Origin: Paraburkholderia mimosarum LMG 23256 = NBRC 106338
GTDB lineage: Bacteria > Pseudomonadota > Gammaproteobacteria > Burkholderiales > Burkholderiaceae
Direction of reading: 5' to 3'
Length of the DNA stretch: 64,000 nucleotides
Assembly (NCBI RefSeq): GCF_000739815.1
Contig: NZ_BBJJ01000003.1
Coordinates: 43,302-107,301 of the forward strand
Part shown: positions 27,911 to 36,475 of the stretch, one piece after another
Layout of the letters: the number at the start of each line of letters is the position of its first letter
How positions within the stretch are numbered: the stretch's first letter is position 1
Program-made: the position numbers and the translations under genes
Notes under the pieces: model-generated
Seen by the model: only the letters and a program-made list of their open reading frames with translations
What the model was told of the DNA's origin: nothing
Database searches by the model: none

Positions 27911-30034
27911 ATGGCATCCGATCCGCTGAACGCCTCGCCCGTCACCCACGAACTGCGCGGCAAGGTGCTGCTCGTCACCGTCGACAATCCGCCCGTCAAT
28001 GCGCTGGGCGTGGATGTGCGCCGCGGCCTCGCCGCCGCCATCGAGCACGCCGAGGCGAACGACGCCGTGCAGGCGGTGCTGATCGTCGGCGCGGGGCGCA
28101 ATTTCATCGCCGGCGCGGACATTCGCGAGTTCGGCAAGCCGCCTCAGCCGCCCGCGCTGCCCGACGTGTGCAACCGCATCGAGGCGTGCCACAAGCCGGT
28201 GATCGCCGCCATTCACGGCGCGGCGCTCGGCGGCGGCCTCGAAGTGGCCCTCGCGGCGCACTACCGGCTTGCCGTGGCGGGCGCGAAGCTCGGCCTGCCC
28301 GAAGTGCAGCTGGGCCTGCTGCCCGGCGCAGGCGGCACGCAGCGCACGCCGCGCCTGATCGGCGCCGAAGCCGCGCTTTCGCTCATGCTCAGCGGTCGCC
28401 ACGCAAGCGCACAGGAAGCGCTCAAGCTCGGACTCGTCGATCGTGTGGGCGCGAGCGACGACGTTCTCGCCGAAGGCCTCGCGTACGCGCAGGAACTGCT
28501 CGCGAGCGCGGCACCGGTGCGCCGCACGCGCGACGCGCAGGCGCTCGCGGACCGCGCCGCCGCGCAAGCCGCCATCGACGCCGCGCGCGCCGACACCGCG
28601 AAGAAGTCGCGCGGCCTCTTCTCGCCGCTGAAGATCGTCGATTGCGTGCAGGCCGCGCTCGATCTTTCGTTCGACGAAGGTCTGCGCTTCGAGCGCAAGC
28701 AGTTCGTCGAATGTCTCGAAAGCCCGCAGCGCGCGGGCCTCGTGCACGCGTTCTTCGCCGAGCGCGAAGTCCAGAAGGCCCCCGAAACGAAGCGCGCGAA
28801 GCCGCGCGCGATCGAATCGGTGGGCGTGGTCGGTGGCGGCACGATGGGCGCGGGCATTGCCGTGGCCGTGCTCGACGCAGGCCTGCCCGTGACGATGATC
28901 GAGCGCGACGACGCCGCGCTCGCTCGCGGCCGCGCGCACGTGGAGAAGGTCTACGACGGCCTGATCGCCAAGGGCCGCATGAAGCCGGAAGCGAAAGACC
29001 AGATTCTCGTGCGCTTAAATGGCAGCACCTCGTATGACGCCCTCGCGAACGTCGATCTCGTGATCGAAGCCGTGTTCGAGGACATGGCCGTGAAGCAGGC
29101 CGTATTCGCCGAACTCGACCGCGTCTGCAAGCCGGGTGCCGTGCTCGCGACCAACACCTCGTATCTCGACATCGACGCCATCGCGGGCAGCATCGAGCGT
29201 GCGCAGGACGTGGTGGGCCTGCACTTCTTCTCGCCCGCCAACATCATGAAGCTGCTCGAAATCGTGGTGCCGAAACAGGTGAGTGCCGACGTCGTGGCCA
29301 CCGCGTTCGAGTTGGCGAAGAAGCTGCGCAAGGTGCCCGTGCGCGCGGGCGTGTGCGATGGCTTCATCGGCAACCGCATTCTCGCGGTGTTTCGCACGGC
29401 CGCCGATCATCTGATGGAAGACGGCGCCTCGCCGTACCAGATCGACAAGGCCGTGCGCGAATTCGGCTTTCCGATGGGCCCGTACCAGGTGGTCGATCTC
29501 GCGGGCGGCGACATCGGCTGGGCCGCGCGCAAGCGCCGCGCCGCCACGCGCGACCCGAAGGCGCGCTATGTGCAGATTGCCGACCGCATTTGCGAGCGCG
29601 GCTGGTTCGGCCAGAAGACGGGCCGCGGCTTCTATCTCTACCCCGAAGGCGCGCGCACCGGCACGCCCGATCCCGAAGTCGAGGCGATCATCCGCAGCGA
29701 GCGTGAGCGCGCCGGTGTCGAGCCGCGCAGCTTCACCGACGAAGAGATCATGCGCCGCTACATGGCCGCGATGATCAACGAAGGCGCGAACGTCGTGCAC
29801 GAGAAGATCGCGCTGCGCCCGCTCGACGTGGACGTCGCGCTGCTCTACGGCTACGGCTTCCCGCGCTATCGCGGCGGCCCCATGAAATACGCCGACACGG
29901 TGGGGCTCGCCAACGTGCTCGCCGATATCCGCGAGTACGCTAAGGAAGACCCGATCTTCTGGCGCCCCTCGCCGCTGCTCGTCGAACTCGTCGAGCGCGG
30001 CGAGAATTTCGCGAGCCTCAATCAATCGGCCTGA
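27911..30034 (+). CDS. Bifunctional enoyl-CoA hydratase/3-hydroxyacyl-CoA dehydrogenase
   Basis: A 707-residue FadB/FadJ/PimF-type fusion. The N-terminal crotonase part (1-190) has the oxyanion-hole segment GRNFIAGADIREFG and AAIHGAALGGGLEVAL, with the catalytic glutamates. The dehydrogenase part begins with the NAD-binding VGVVGGGTMGAGIA near residue 304 and has HFFSPANIMKLLEIV and the C-terminal domain GYGFPRYRGGPMKYAD. It hydrates and oxidises intermediates of beta-oxidation. Start at 27911 with GGAG 10 nt upstream. First gene of an operon with two acyl-CoA dehydrogenases and a CoA-transferase. A thiolase is missing from the window. Confidence 0.92.
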   Translation: MASDPLNASPVTHELRGKVLLVTVDNPPVNALGVDVRRGLAAAIEHAEANDAVQAVLIVGAGRNFIAGADIREFGKPPQPPALPDVCNRIEACHKPVIAAIHGAALGGGLEVALAAHYRLAVAGAKLGLPEVQLGLLPGAGGTQRTPRLIGAEAALSLMLSGRHASAQEALKLGLVDRVGASDDVLAEGLAYAQELLASAAPVRRTRDAQALADRAAAQAAIDAARADTAKKSRGLFSPLKIVDCVQAALDLSFDEGLRFERKQFVECLESPQRAGLVHAFFAEREVQKAPETKRAKPRAIESVGVVGGGTMGAGIAVAVLDAGLPVTMIERDDAALARGRAHVEKVYDGLIAKGRMKPEAKDQILVRLNGSTSYDALANVDLVIEAVFEDMAVKQAVFAELDRVCKPGAVLATNTSYLDIDAIAGSIERAQDVVGLHFFSPANIMKLLEIVVPKQVSADVVATAFELAKKLRKVPVRAGVCDGFIGNRILAVFRTAADHLMEDGASPYQIDKAVREFGFPMGPYQVVDLAGGDIGWAARKRRAATRDPKARYVQIADRICERGWFGQKTGRGFYLYPEGARTGTPDPEVEAIIRSERERAGVEPRSFTDEEIMRRYMAAMINEGANVVHEKIALRPLDVDVALLYGYGFPRYRGGPMKYADTVGLANVLADIREYAKEDPIFWRPSPLLVELVERGENFASLNQSA

Positions 30035-30054
30035 CACGCACGGAGCACCGGCAC

Positions 30055-31263
30055 ATGGACCTGAAATTCACCGCCGAGGAAGAAGCGTTCCGCAGCGAGG
30101 TGCTCGCGTTCCTCGCGGCGCGTCTGCCGCAGCGCATCGCCGACAAGGTGCGTAACGGCAAACGCCTCACGCGCGACGACATGGCCCAATGGCATGCCAT
30201 CCTCAACGAAAAGGGCTGGCTCGCGAATCATTGGCCGAGGGAGTATGGCGGCCCCGGCTGGAGCGCCGTGCAGAAGTTCATCTTCGAAAACGAATGCGCG
30301 ATTGCGGGCGCGCCGCGCATCGTGCCGTTCGGCGTGAACATGCTCGGCCCGGTGCTCATCAAGTACGGCAGCGAGGCGCAAAAACGCTACTGGCTGCCGC
30401 GCATTCTCGACGGCGCCGACTGGTGGTGCCAGGGCTATTCGGAGCCGGGCGCGGGTTCCGACCTCGCTTCGGTGCGCACGACGGCGGTGCTGAAAAAAGA
30501 TAGCGACGGCGACCACTACGTGGTGAACGGCCAGAAGACGTGGACCACGCTCGGCCATTACGCGAACATGATCTTCTGCCTCGTGCGCACCGCGACCGAC
30601 GTGCGCAAGCAGGAGGGCATCAGCTTCCTGCTGATCGACATGAACTCGCCGGGCGTCGAAGTGCGGCCGATCATCACGCTCGATGGCGAACACGAAGTCA
30701 ACGAGGTGTTCTTCACCGACGTGCGCGTGCCGGCGGCGAACCTGGTTGGCGAAGAGAACAAGGGCTGGACGTACGCGAAGTATCTGCTCACCTACGAGCG
30801 CACCAATATCGCGGGCGTGGGCTTCTCCGTGGCCGCGCTCGACCGTCTTAAGCGCGCGGCGCAACGCGTCACGCGCAACGGCAAGCCGCTCGCGGAAGAT
30901 CCGCAATTCGCGGCGCGCGTCGCGAAGGTCGAGATCGACCTGGAGAACATGAAGACGACGAACCTGCGCGTGATCGCCGCCGTGGCGGGCGGCGGCGTGC
31001 CGGGCGCGGAGAGCTCCATGCTCAAGATTCGCGGCACCGAGATCCGCCAGGAGATTTCGTCGCTGCTGCGCCGCGCGATGGGCCCCTACGCGGCGCCGTT
31101 CGTCGAGGAAGCGCTCGAAGAAGGTTATGCGGGCGAGCCGATCGGCCCCGACGAAGCCGCCAGCGCCGCCGCGCAGTACTTCAACAACCGCAAGCTGTCG
31201 ATCTTCGGCGGCTCCAACGAAATCCAGAAAAACATCATCTCGAAGATGATTCTCGGTCTTTGA
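30055..31263 (+). CDS. Acyl-CoA dehydrogenase (PimC-like)
   Basis: A 402-residue FAD enzyme of the acyl-CoA dehydrogenase family. Helical N-terminus, the FAD/substrate segment WWCQGYSEPGAGSDLASVRTTA, the middle beta domain (NGQKTWTTLG) and the C-terminal helical domain ending with FGGSNEIQKNIISKMIL are visible. It resembles the large subunit of pimeloyl-CoA-type dehydrogenases, working with the gene next to it. GGAG lies 10 nt before the ATG; gap to the previous gene is 20 nt, so it is cotranscribed. Confidence 0.9.
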   Translation: MDLKFTAEEEAFRSEVLAFLAARLPQRIADKVRNGKRLTRDDMAQWHAILNEKGWLANHWPREYGGPGWSAVQKFIFENECAIAGAPRIVPFGVNMLGPVLIKYGSEAQKRYWLPRILDGADWWCQGYSEPGAGSDLASVRTTAVLKKDSDGDHYVVNGQKTWTTLGHYANMIFCLVRTATDVRKQEGISFLLIDMNSPGVEVRPIITLDGEHEVNEVFFTDVRVPAANLVGEENKGWTYAKYLLTYERTNIAGVGFSVAALDRLKRAAQRVTRNGKPLAEDPQFAARVAKVEIDLENMKTTNLRVIAAVAGGGVPGAESSMLKIRGTEIRQEISSLLRRAMGPYAAPFVEEALEEGYAGEPIGPDEAASAAAQYFNNRKLSIFGGSNEIQKNIISKMILGL

Positions 31264-31273
31264 GAGGCTCGCC

Positions 31274-32422
31274 ATGGACTTCCAGCACACTGAAGACCGC
31301 CGCATGCTTGCGGATACGCTCAACCGCTTCCTCGCCGAACAGTACAGTTTCGATACACGCGATACAATCGCGCGCTCCACGGCAGGATTCAGTGCCGACA
31401 TGTGGCGGCGGTTCGCCGAACTGGGCGTGATCGGCGCACTGTTCGACGAGGCCGACGGCGGCTTTGGCGGCGCGGGCTTCGATGTCGCCGTCGTGTTCGA
31501 AGCGCTCGGGCGCGCGCTCGTGATCGAGCCGTTCCTCGATACGCTGATCGTCGGCCGTGCGCTCGCGCATGCGGGCAGCGAGGCGCAGCGTGCGCGCATC
31601 GCGTCGTTCATCGACGGTACGCAGATCGCCGCGCTCGCGCACGACGAGCCGGGCTCGCATTACGAGGACGCACGCGTCACGACGCGCGCGGAAAAGGACG
31701 GCGCGGGCTGGGTGCTGCGAGGCGCGAAAGGCGTCGTGCAGCACGCGGAACATGCAGACGTCCTGCTCGTTTCGGCGCGCACCGCATTCGACAACCCCGG
31801 TGGCGAATTCGACGAAGCCGGCATCTCGCTCTTCCTCGTGCCGCGCGAGGCCGCGGGCGTGAGCGTGCGCGGCTATCGCAGGATCGACGGCGGACGCGCG
31901 GGCGAAGTGACGCTCGACAACGTCAAGCTCGGTGCCGATGCACTCGTCGGCGCGCAAGGCAGCGGCTTCGCGACGCTCGAGCACGCGCGCGGTTACGGCC
32001 TCCTCGCGCTGGCGGCGGAAGCCGTGGGCGCAATGGACGTCGCGCGCGACTTCACGCTCGAGTACCTGCGCACGCGCAAGCAGTTCGGCGTGGCCATCGG
32101 CAGCTTCCAGGCGTTGCAGCATCGCATGGCGGACCTGCTGCTCGAAATCGAGCAGGCGCGCTCGGCGGTCATCAACGCGGCAGCGGCCATCGACGCGCCA
32201 CGCGCGCAACGCGAGCGCGCGCTTTCGGCGGCGAAGTACACGATCGGGCGCATTGGCGCGCGCGTGGCCGAAGAGGCGATCCAGCTGCACGGCGGCATTG
32301 GCATGACGTGGGAGTTGCCGCTCTCGCACTATGCGAAGCGACTCGTGATGATCGATCATCAGCTCGGCGATGAGGATCATCATCTCGCACGCTATATCGC
32401 GTTCGCGCGCGTGGCGGCCTGA
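31274..32422 (+). CDS. Acyl-CoA dehydrogenase (PimD-like)
   Basis: A 382-residue acyl-CoA dehydrogenase partner. It has the family fold (LGVIGALFDEADGGFGGAGFD, EYLRTRKQFGVAIGSFQALQH, and LHGGIGMTWELPLSHYAKRL) but a weaker catalytic segment than its neighbour, as seen in the small subunit of paired (PimC/PimD-like) enzymes. It starts 10 nt after the previous gene. GAGAGG precedes the ATG. Substrate chain length not known. Confidence 0.88.
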   Translation: MDFQHTEDRRMLADTLNRFLAEQYSFDTRDTIARSTAGFSADMWRRFAELGVIGALFDEADGGFGGAGFDVAVVFEALGRALVIEPFLDTLIVGRALAHAGSEAQRARIASFIDGTQIAALAHDEPGSHYEDARVTTRAEKDGAGWVLRGAKGVVQHAEHADVLLVSARTAFDNPGGEFDEAGISLFLVPREAAGVSVRGYRRIDGGRAGEVTLDNVKLGADALVGAQGSGFATLEHARGYGLLALAAEAVGAMDVARDFTLEYLRTRKQFGVAIGSFQALQHRMADLLLEIEQARSAVINAAAAIDAPRAQRERALSAAKYTIGRIGARVAEEAIQLHGGIGMTWELPLSHYAKRLVMIDHQLGDEDHHLARYIAFARVAA

Positions 32423-32487
32423 GCCTGTATGAGGAGGACGAGGCGAAGGCACACCCTTCCCTCCTCGACGAACCCGGAGACTTGCTC

Positions 32488-33702
32488 ATGCAAGGCGACA
32501 CCCAAGGCCTGCCGCTGTCAGGCGTGCGCGTTCTCGATCTGTCGCGCGTACTGGCGGGACCCTGGAGCGCGATGGTGCTCGGCGACCTCGGCGCGGAAGT
32601 CATCAAGATCGAGCACCCCGAGCGCGGCGACGACACGCGCGACTGGGGCGTGCGCGTCGGCCAGACCGAAACCGCGTACTTCAACAGCGTGAACCGCAAC
32701 AAGCGTTCGATCACAGTCGATCTGCAAACGCCCGAAGGCCAGCAGATCGTGCGTGAGCTTGCGAAGACGAGCGATATCCTCGTGCAGAATTTCAGGTTCG
32801 GCGGCGCGGAAAAACTCGGCGTTGGCTATGAGCAGCTGAGCGCCGAGAATCCGCGGCTCATCTATTGCTCGATTTCCGGCTACGACCGCACCGGCCCGGA
32901 AGCGAAGCGACCCGGTTACGACCTCGTCGTGCAGGGCGAAGCGGGCCTGATGGCGATGAACGGCGAAGCGGGCCAGGCGCCCTTGAAGTTCGGCGTCGCC
33001 GCCGTCGATCTGTTCACCGGCATGTACTCGGCGCAGGCAATCCTCGCGGCGCTCTATGAACGCGAGCGCACCGGCCGCGGGCGCCACATCGAAATGGCGC
33101 TGTTCGATTGCGGCCTCATGATCACGGCGTACTACGGACTCGAAGCGCTGCTGATCGGCGAGGACCCGCCGCGCTACGGCAACGCGCATCCGTCGATCGT
33201 GCCTTATGGCGTATTCGATGCGGCAGATGGTCCGCTCGTCATCACGGTTGGCAACAACGCGCAGTTCGAGCGCTTTTGCCGCGAGGTGATCGAGCGCCCC
33301 GACCTCGCCGGCGATGCGCGCTACACGACCAACATCCTGCGCGGGCGGAACCGCGAAACGCTCTTGCCGGAGCTCACGCGCGAACTGGGCAGCCGGCCTC
33401 GCAGGCTGCTGCTCGAACGGCTCGCGCGCGCGGGCATTCCGTGCGGCGAAGTGGCGGGGCTGCGCGAGGCGCTGCTTTCGCCGCGCGCGACACAAGGCGG
33501 GCTCGTCACGCAGCAGCCGCATCCGCATACGGAAAGCGGCACGACGCCCGTGCTCGCGCCGCCCTGGCGCTTCGACGGCGAGCGCATGCCAGTGCGGTAC
33601 GCACCGCCGCAACTGGGCGAAGCCACGCAGTCGGTGTTGCAATCGGCACTCGGCTATTCGGCGGAGAAGCTGGCCGAGCTGAAGGACAAGGGCGTGATCT
33701 GA
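32488..33702 (+). CDS. CaiB/BaiF-family CoA-transferase
   Basis: A 404-residue class III CoA-transferase. The N-terminal signature LSGVRVLDLSRVLAGPWSAMVLGDLGAEVIKIE-type start (seen as GVRVLDLSRVLAGP) and the catalytic aspartate in GVAAVDLFTGMYSA (Asp174) are present. It would activate a free acid using CoA from an acyl-CoA such as succinyl-CoA, feeding the dehydrogenases next door. The start at 32488 has GGAG 9 nt upstream. Last gene of the operon. Confidence 0.9.
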   Translation: MQGDTQGLPLSGVRVLDLSRVLAGPWSAMVLGDLGAEVIKIEHPERGDDTRDWGVRVGQTETAYFNSVNRNKRSITVDLQTPEGQQIVRELAKTSDILVQNFRFGGAEKLGVGYEQLSAENPRLIYCSISGYDRTGPEAKRPGYDLVVQGEAGLMAMNGEAGQAPLKFGVAAVDLFTGMYSAQAILAALYERERTGRGRHIEMALFDCGLMITAYYGLEALLIGEDPPRYGNAHPSIVPYGVFDAADGPLVITVGNNAQFERFCREVIERPDLAGDARYTTNILRGRNRETLLPELTRELGSRPRRLLLERLARAGIPCGEVAGLREALLSPRATQGGLVTQQPHPHTESGTTPVLAPPWRFDGERMPVRYAPPQLGEATQSVLQSALGYSAEKLAELKDKGVI

Positions 33703-33940
33703 TTCGTCCCGGGCGCGGCGCGGCACTCTCATCGCCAAATGGCGGCCGGGCGCGCCGCCTGCGCTCTTTGCGCGCCGCCCCCGGCGCTGGGCCTCCTGCC
33801 GCACGGAGTTGCGCGCGCCCGGTAATATGGCGCCTGAAGGCGCGCGCGCCGCTTGCTGCCGTTGGCTACGAGCGGCGCGCCGGCATCCCTCCAACCTCGC
33901 GGCTCCTTGCGCGAGCGCCAAAAACGAACCCGCCCCGCCG

Positions 33941-36022
33941 ATGGAGCACGCCTACGATCATTTGCTGCACCTGCTGGCCGCGCATGCCACGTGGACGCTC
34001 GCCTTTGTCTTCGTCGCCGCTTTCCTCGAATCGCTCGCGTTCATCGGCACCTTCATCCCCGGCAGCACGGCGATGTTCATCGCGGGCGCGTTCGCGGCCA
34101 CCGGTACGATCAATCTCGGCTGGCTCTTCGCGTACGCGATCGCGGGCGCCGTGGCCGGCGACGGCGTGAGCTTCTGGATCGGCCATCGCTACCGCGGCTC
34201 GCTCACGCAGATGTGGCCGTTCAGCCGCCATCCCGCCATTCTCGAGCGCGCGCAGGCCTATTTCGTGAGCCACGGCGCGCGCAGCGTGATCCTCGCGCGC
34301 TTCATCGCGCCGCTGCGCGCCGTGGTCCCGATCGTCGCGGGCATGGCCGGCATGACGCCCATGCGCTTCTTCGTCATGAACGTGGTCTCCGCGCTCATCT
34401 GGGCGCCCGCGCACATCGTGCCGGGTGTCGTGTTCGGCGCGTCGCTCCAGCTCGCGGGCGCGGTGTCGTTCCGGCTCGTCGTCGTCATCGGCATCGTCGC
34501 GCTGGCGGTTTGGCTCATCTGGCGCGTCGTGCGCATGCTGCTCCTGCACATCGACAACTGGGCCAGCGAGTCGCGGCGCAGCGCGGCGCAGTGGGCAGCG
34601 CAACATCCGGGGCCCGCCGCGCGGCGGATCTCCCGCCTGCTCGACCCGGAGCAGCCCGCGCTCCTCCCCGTCATCGTGATGACGGGCCTCGTCCCCGTCT
34701 TCGCGGCCGTGTTCTCGTATGTGCTCGGCAACGTGCTGCGCGGCGCGCCGCTCGTGCAGGTCGACCAGTCGGTGCGCCAGTTCCTCCAGTCGGTCCGCAC
34801 CACCTGGGCCGATGCGGCGCTCGCGCGCGTCGAAACGCTCGGCAGCACGTGGACGCTCGCGGCGCTCATCGCGACCGCGGCCATCTGGATGCTGCTCGAG
34901 CGGCGCTGGCGCACGATCGCTTACTGGACGATCGCGGCCGCCGTTTCGCAACTGCTCATCGTCATCCTGCGGTTCGCGATCCACCACGCGGCGCCGGGCG
35001 GCGGCGTCAGTGTCGAAGCCTATGTGTTCCCGAGCGACCGCGTGGCGTCGATGGTGATCGTCTACGGCTTCGTGATGTTCCTGCTCGTGCGCCGCGCGAG
35101 CATGCTCGAAGCCGCGCTAGTCGCCGCGCTGGGCAATGCGATCATCGTGTCCGTGGCGTTTGCGGGGCTCTACTTCGACCGCTTTCTGTTCTCGGACGCC
35201 ATTGGCGGCGCCGCCTTCGCCTCGATCTGGGTGGCGGTCGTGGTGCTCACCTCGCTGTGGCGCTATCCCAAGCGGCCGCCGCAGCGCGTGTTCGTGCCGC
35301 CCATCGTGCTCCTCGTCCTGGTCGCCGCGTTCTTGCTGCAGACGGTGGGGCCCGGGCGCCCAAGCGTGCCCCCCACGACGGCCTCCAGCGCGCCACCCGT
35401 CGTCGTCACGCAGCTCCAGTGGAGCGATTCGCTGTGGCGAACGCTGGCGTGCTATCGCTTCGATATGAAAGGCGTGCGCCGCGAGCCGATGACGATCCAG
35501 TGGGCAGCGAGCGCCGACGATCTGCGCGCGGCGCTGCGCGACGCGGGTTGGACCGAGGGCCCGCAGATCACGGTGAGAAGCGTGCTATCGCTCGTCGCAC
35601 CGAACGTCGACGTGATGACGCTGCCCCTCCTGCCGAAGCTGAACAACGGCGTGCCCTCGCCGCTGGTGTTCGCCCGGGCGCACCTCTCCAGCGATACGGG
35701 CGATAAGGGCGATGCCGGCGAGCCGGGCAACAAGCGCGACGTGCTGCGCTTGTGGCCGTCGGGCTATGCGCTCGCGCCGCGTCACGCGGCAAACGGCGAA
35801 GGCGGCGAGCCCACGCCGGTCTGGGTCGGCTCGCTCGTGCACGAGCGGCTGCGCCGCGGATCCTGGCCGTTCAACGTGGTCGCGACCTACACCACGGACC
35901 TCGCCGCCGCCGCCGACCTCGCTGCGCCCGGCCAGCCTGCGGACTGGCGCACGCTCAGGTTGCCGGGCGCAGTGGGCTGCGACGGGCGGCCCGTCAAGCT
36001 GATCGTGCAAGGCGGCCGGTAA
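33941..36022 (+). CDS. DedA-PAP2-LssY fusion membrane protein (phosphatase motif decayed)
   Basis: A 693-residue inner-membrane protein with three parts: a DedA/SNARE-associated domain (about 20-200; PGSTAMFIAGAFAATG, ARFIAPLRAVVPIVAGMAGM), a PAP2-like region (about 240-440), and a C-terminal LssY-like domain (about 485-690; LQWSDSLWRTL, FNVVATYTTDL). In the family the PAP2 part cleaves lipid phosphates. Here the three motifs are altered: PSGH is PSDR (364-367), the SRxxxxxHxxxD region reads YFDRFLFSDAIGG (411-423), and the Lys/Arg-Pro motif is missing. So catalysis is unlikely. The start is assigned by the conserved N-terminus; no ribosome site is clear. Role in membrane lipid handling is a guess. 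Confidence 0.85.
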   Translation: MEHAYDHLLHLLAAHATWTLAFVFVAAFLESLAFIGTFIPGSTAMFIAGAFAATGTINLGWLFAYAIAGAVAGDGVSFWIGHRYRGSLTQMWPFSRHPAILERAQAYFVSHGARSVILARFIAPLRAVVPIVAGMAGMTPMRFFVMNVVSALIWAPAHIVPGVVFGASLQLAGAVSFRLVVVIGIVALAVWLIWRVVRMLLLHIDNWASESRRSAAQWAAQHPGPAARRISRLLDPEQPALLPVIVMTGLVPVFAAVFSYVLGNVLRGAPLVQVDQSVRQFLQSVRTTWADAALARVETLGSTWTLAALIATAAIWMLLERRWRTIAYWTIAAAVSQLLIVILRFAIHHAAPGGGVSVEAYVFPSDRVASMVIVYGFVMFLLVRRASMLEAALVAALGNAIIVSVAFAGLYFDRFLFSDAIGGAAFASIWVAVVVLTSLWRYPKRPPQRVFVPPIVLLVLVAAFLLQTVGPGRPSVPPTTASSAPPVVVTQLQWSDSLWRTLACYRFDMKGVRREPMTIQWAASADDLRAALRDAGWTEGPQITVRSVLSLVAPNVDVMTLPLLPKLNNGVPSPLVFARAHLSSDTGDKGDAGEPGNKRDVLRLWPSGYALAPRHAANGEGGEPTPVWVGSLVHERLRRGSWPFNVVATYTTDLAAAADLAAPGQPADWRTLRLPGAVGCDGRPVKLIVQGGR

Positions 36023-36032
36023 ACCCGCAGGC

Positions 36033-36305
36033 TCAAGCCGGGCTCTCGCCCCAGCTTCCCGTGGCATGGAAGCGGTCGATGCGCTTGCGCGCGTCCGCGT
36101 AGGCGGCGTCGAGCGCGGCGTCGGGGCCCGTGTAGTTGCGCATCATGTCGTGAAAGCGCACGCTGCGCCCTTCGACGTGCGCGTCCGCGCCGTGGCGGCA
36201 AATGTAGCCGCTGTAGTGGAACAGCGGTTCGGGCGAACGCGGCCCGAACGCCGGAATCGGCAGCACCCAGATCTCGAAGCCTTCATGCTCGGTGTGGTCC
36301 CACAT
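36033..36305 (-). CDS. Small conserved-type protein, unknown function
   Basis: A 90-residue cytosolic protein starting MWDHTEHEGFEIWVLPIPAFG. It is rich in His and aromatic residues (EPLFHYSGYICRHGAD, VRFHDMMRNY) and has no signal or membrane helix. AGGAGACACG precedes the ATG at 36305. It lies convergent with the DedA fusion and divergent from the DyP peroxidase. I do not recognise a family. Confidence 0.7.
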   Translation of the reverse strand: MWDHTEHEGFEIWVLPIPAFGPRSPEPLFHYSGYICRHGADAHVEGRSVRFHDMMRNYTGPDAALDAAYADARKRIDRFHATGSWGESPA

Positions 36306-36475
36306 GGCGTGTCTCCTGTCGATCCCTGACGCCGATTATCGTCGCACGGCTGACCACTCGCCTGCAAACGGCCCGTTTGCGCGAGTTTGGCTAAACTACG
36401 CGGGCGCAGCGGAATGCAAACCCCGCTTCACGACCCGGCTTCACAGCCCGACTCTCCAGCGAAACCTACATCATC

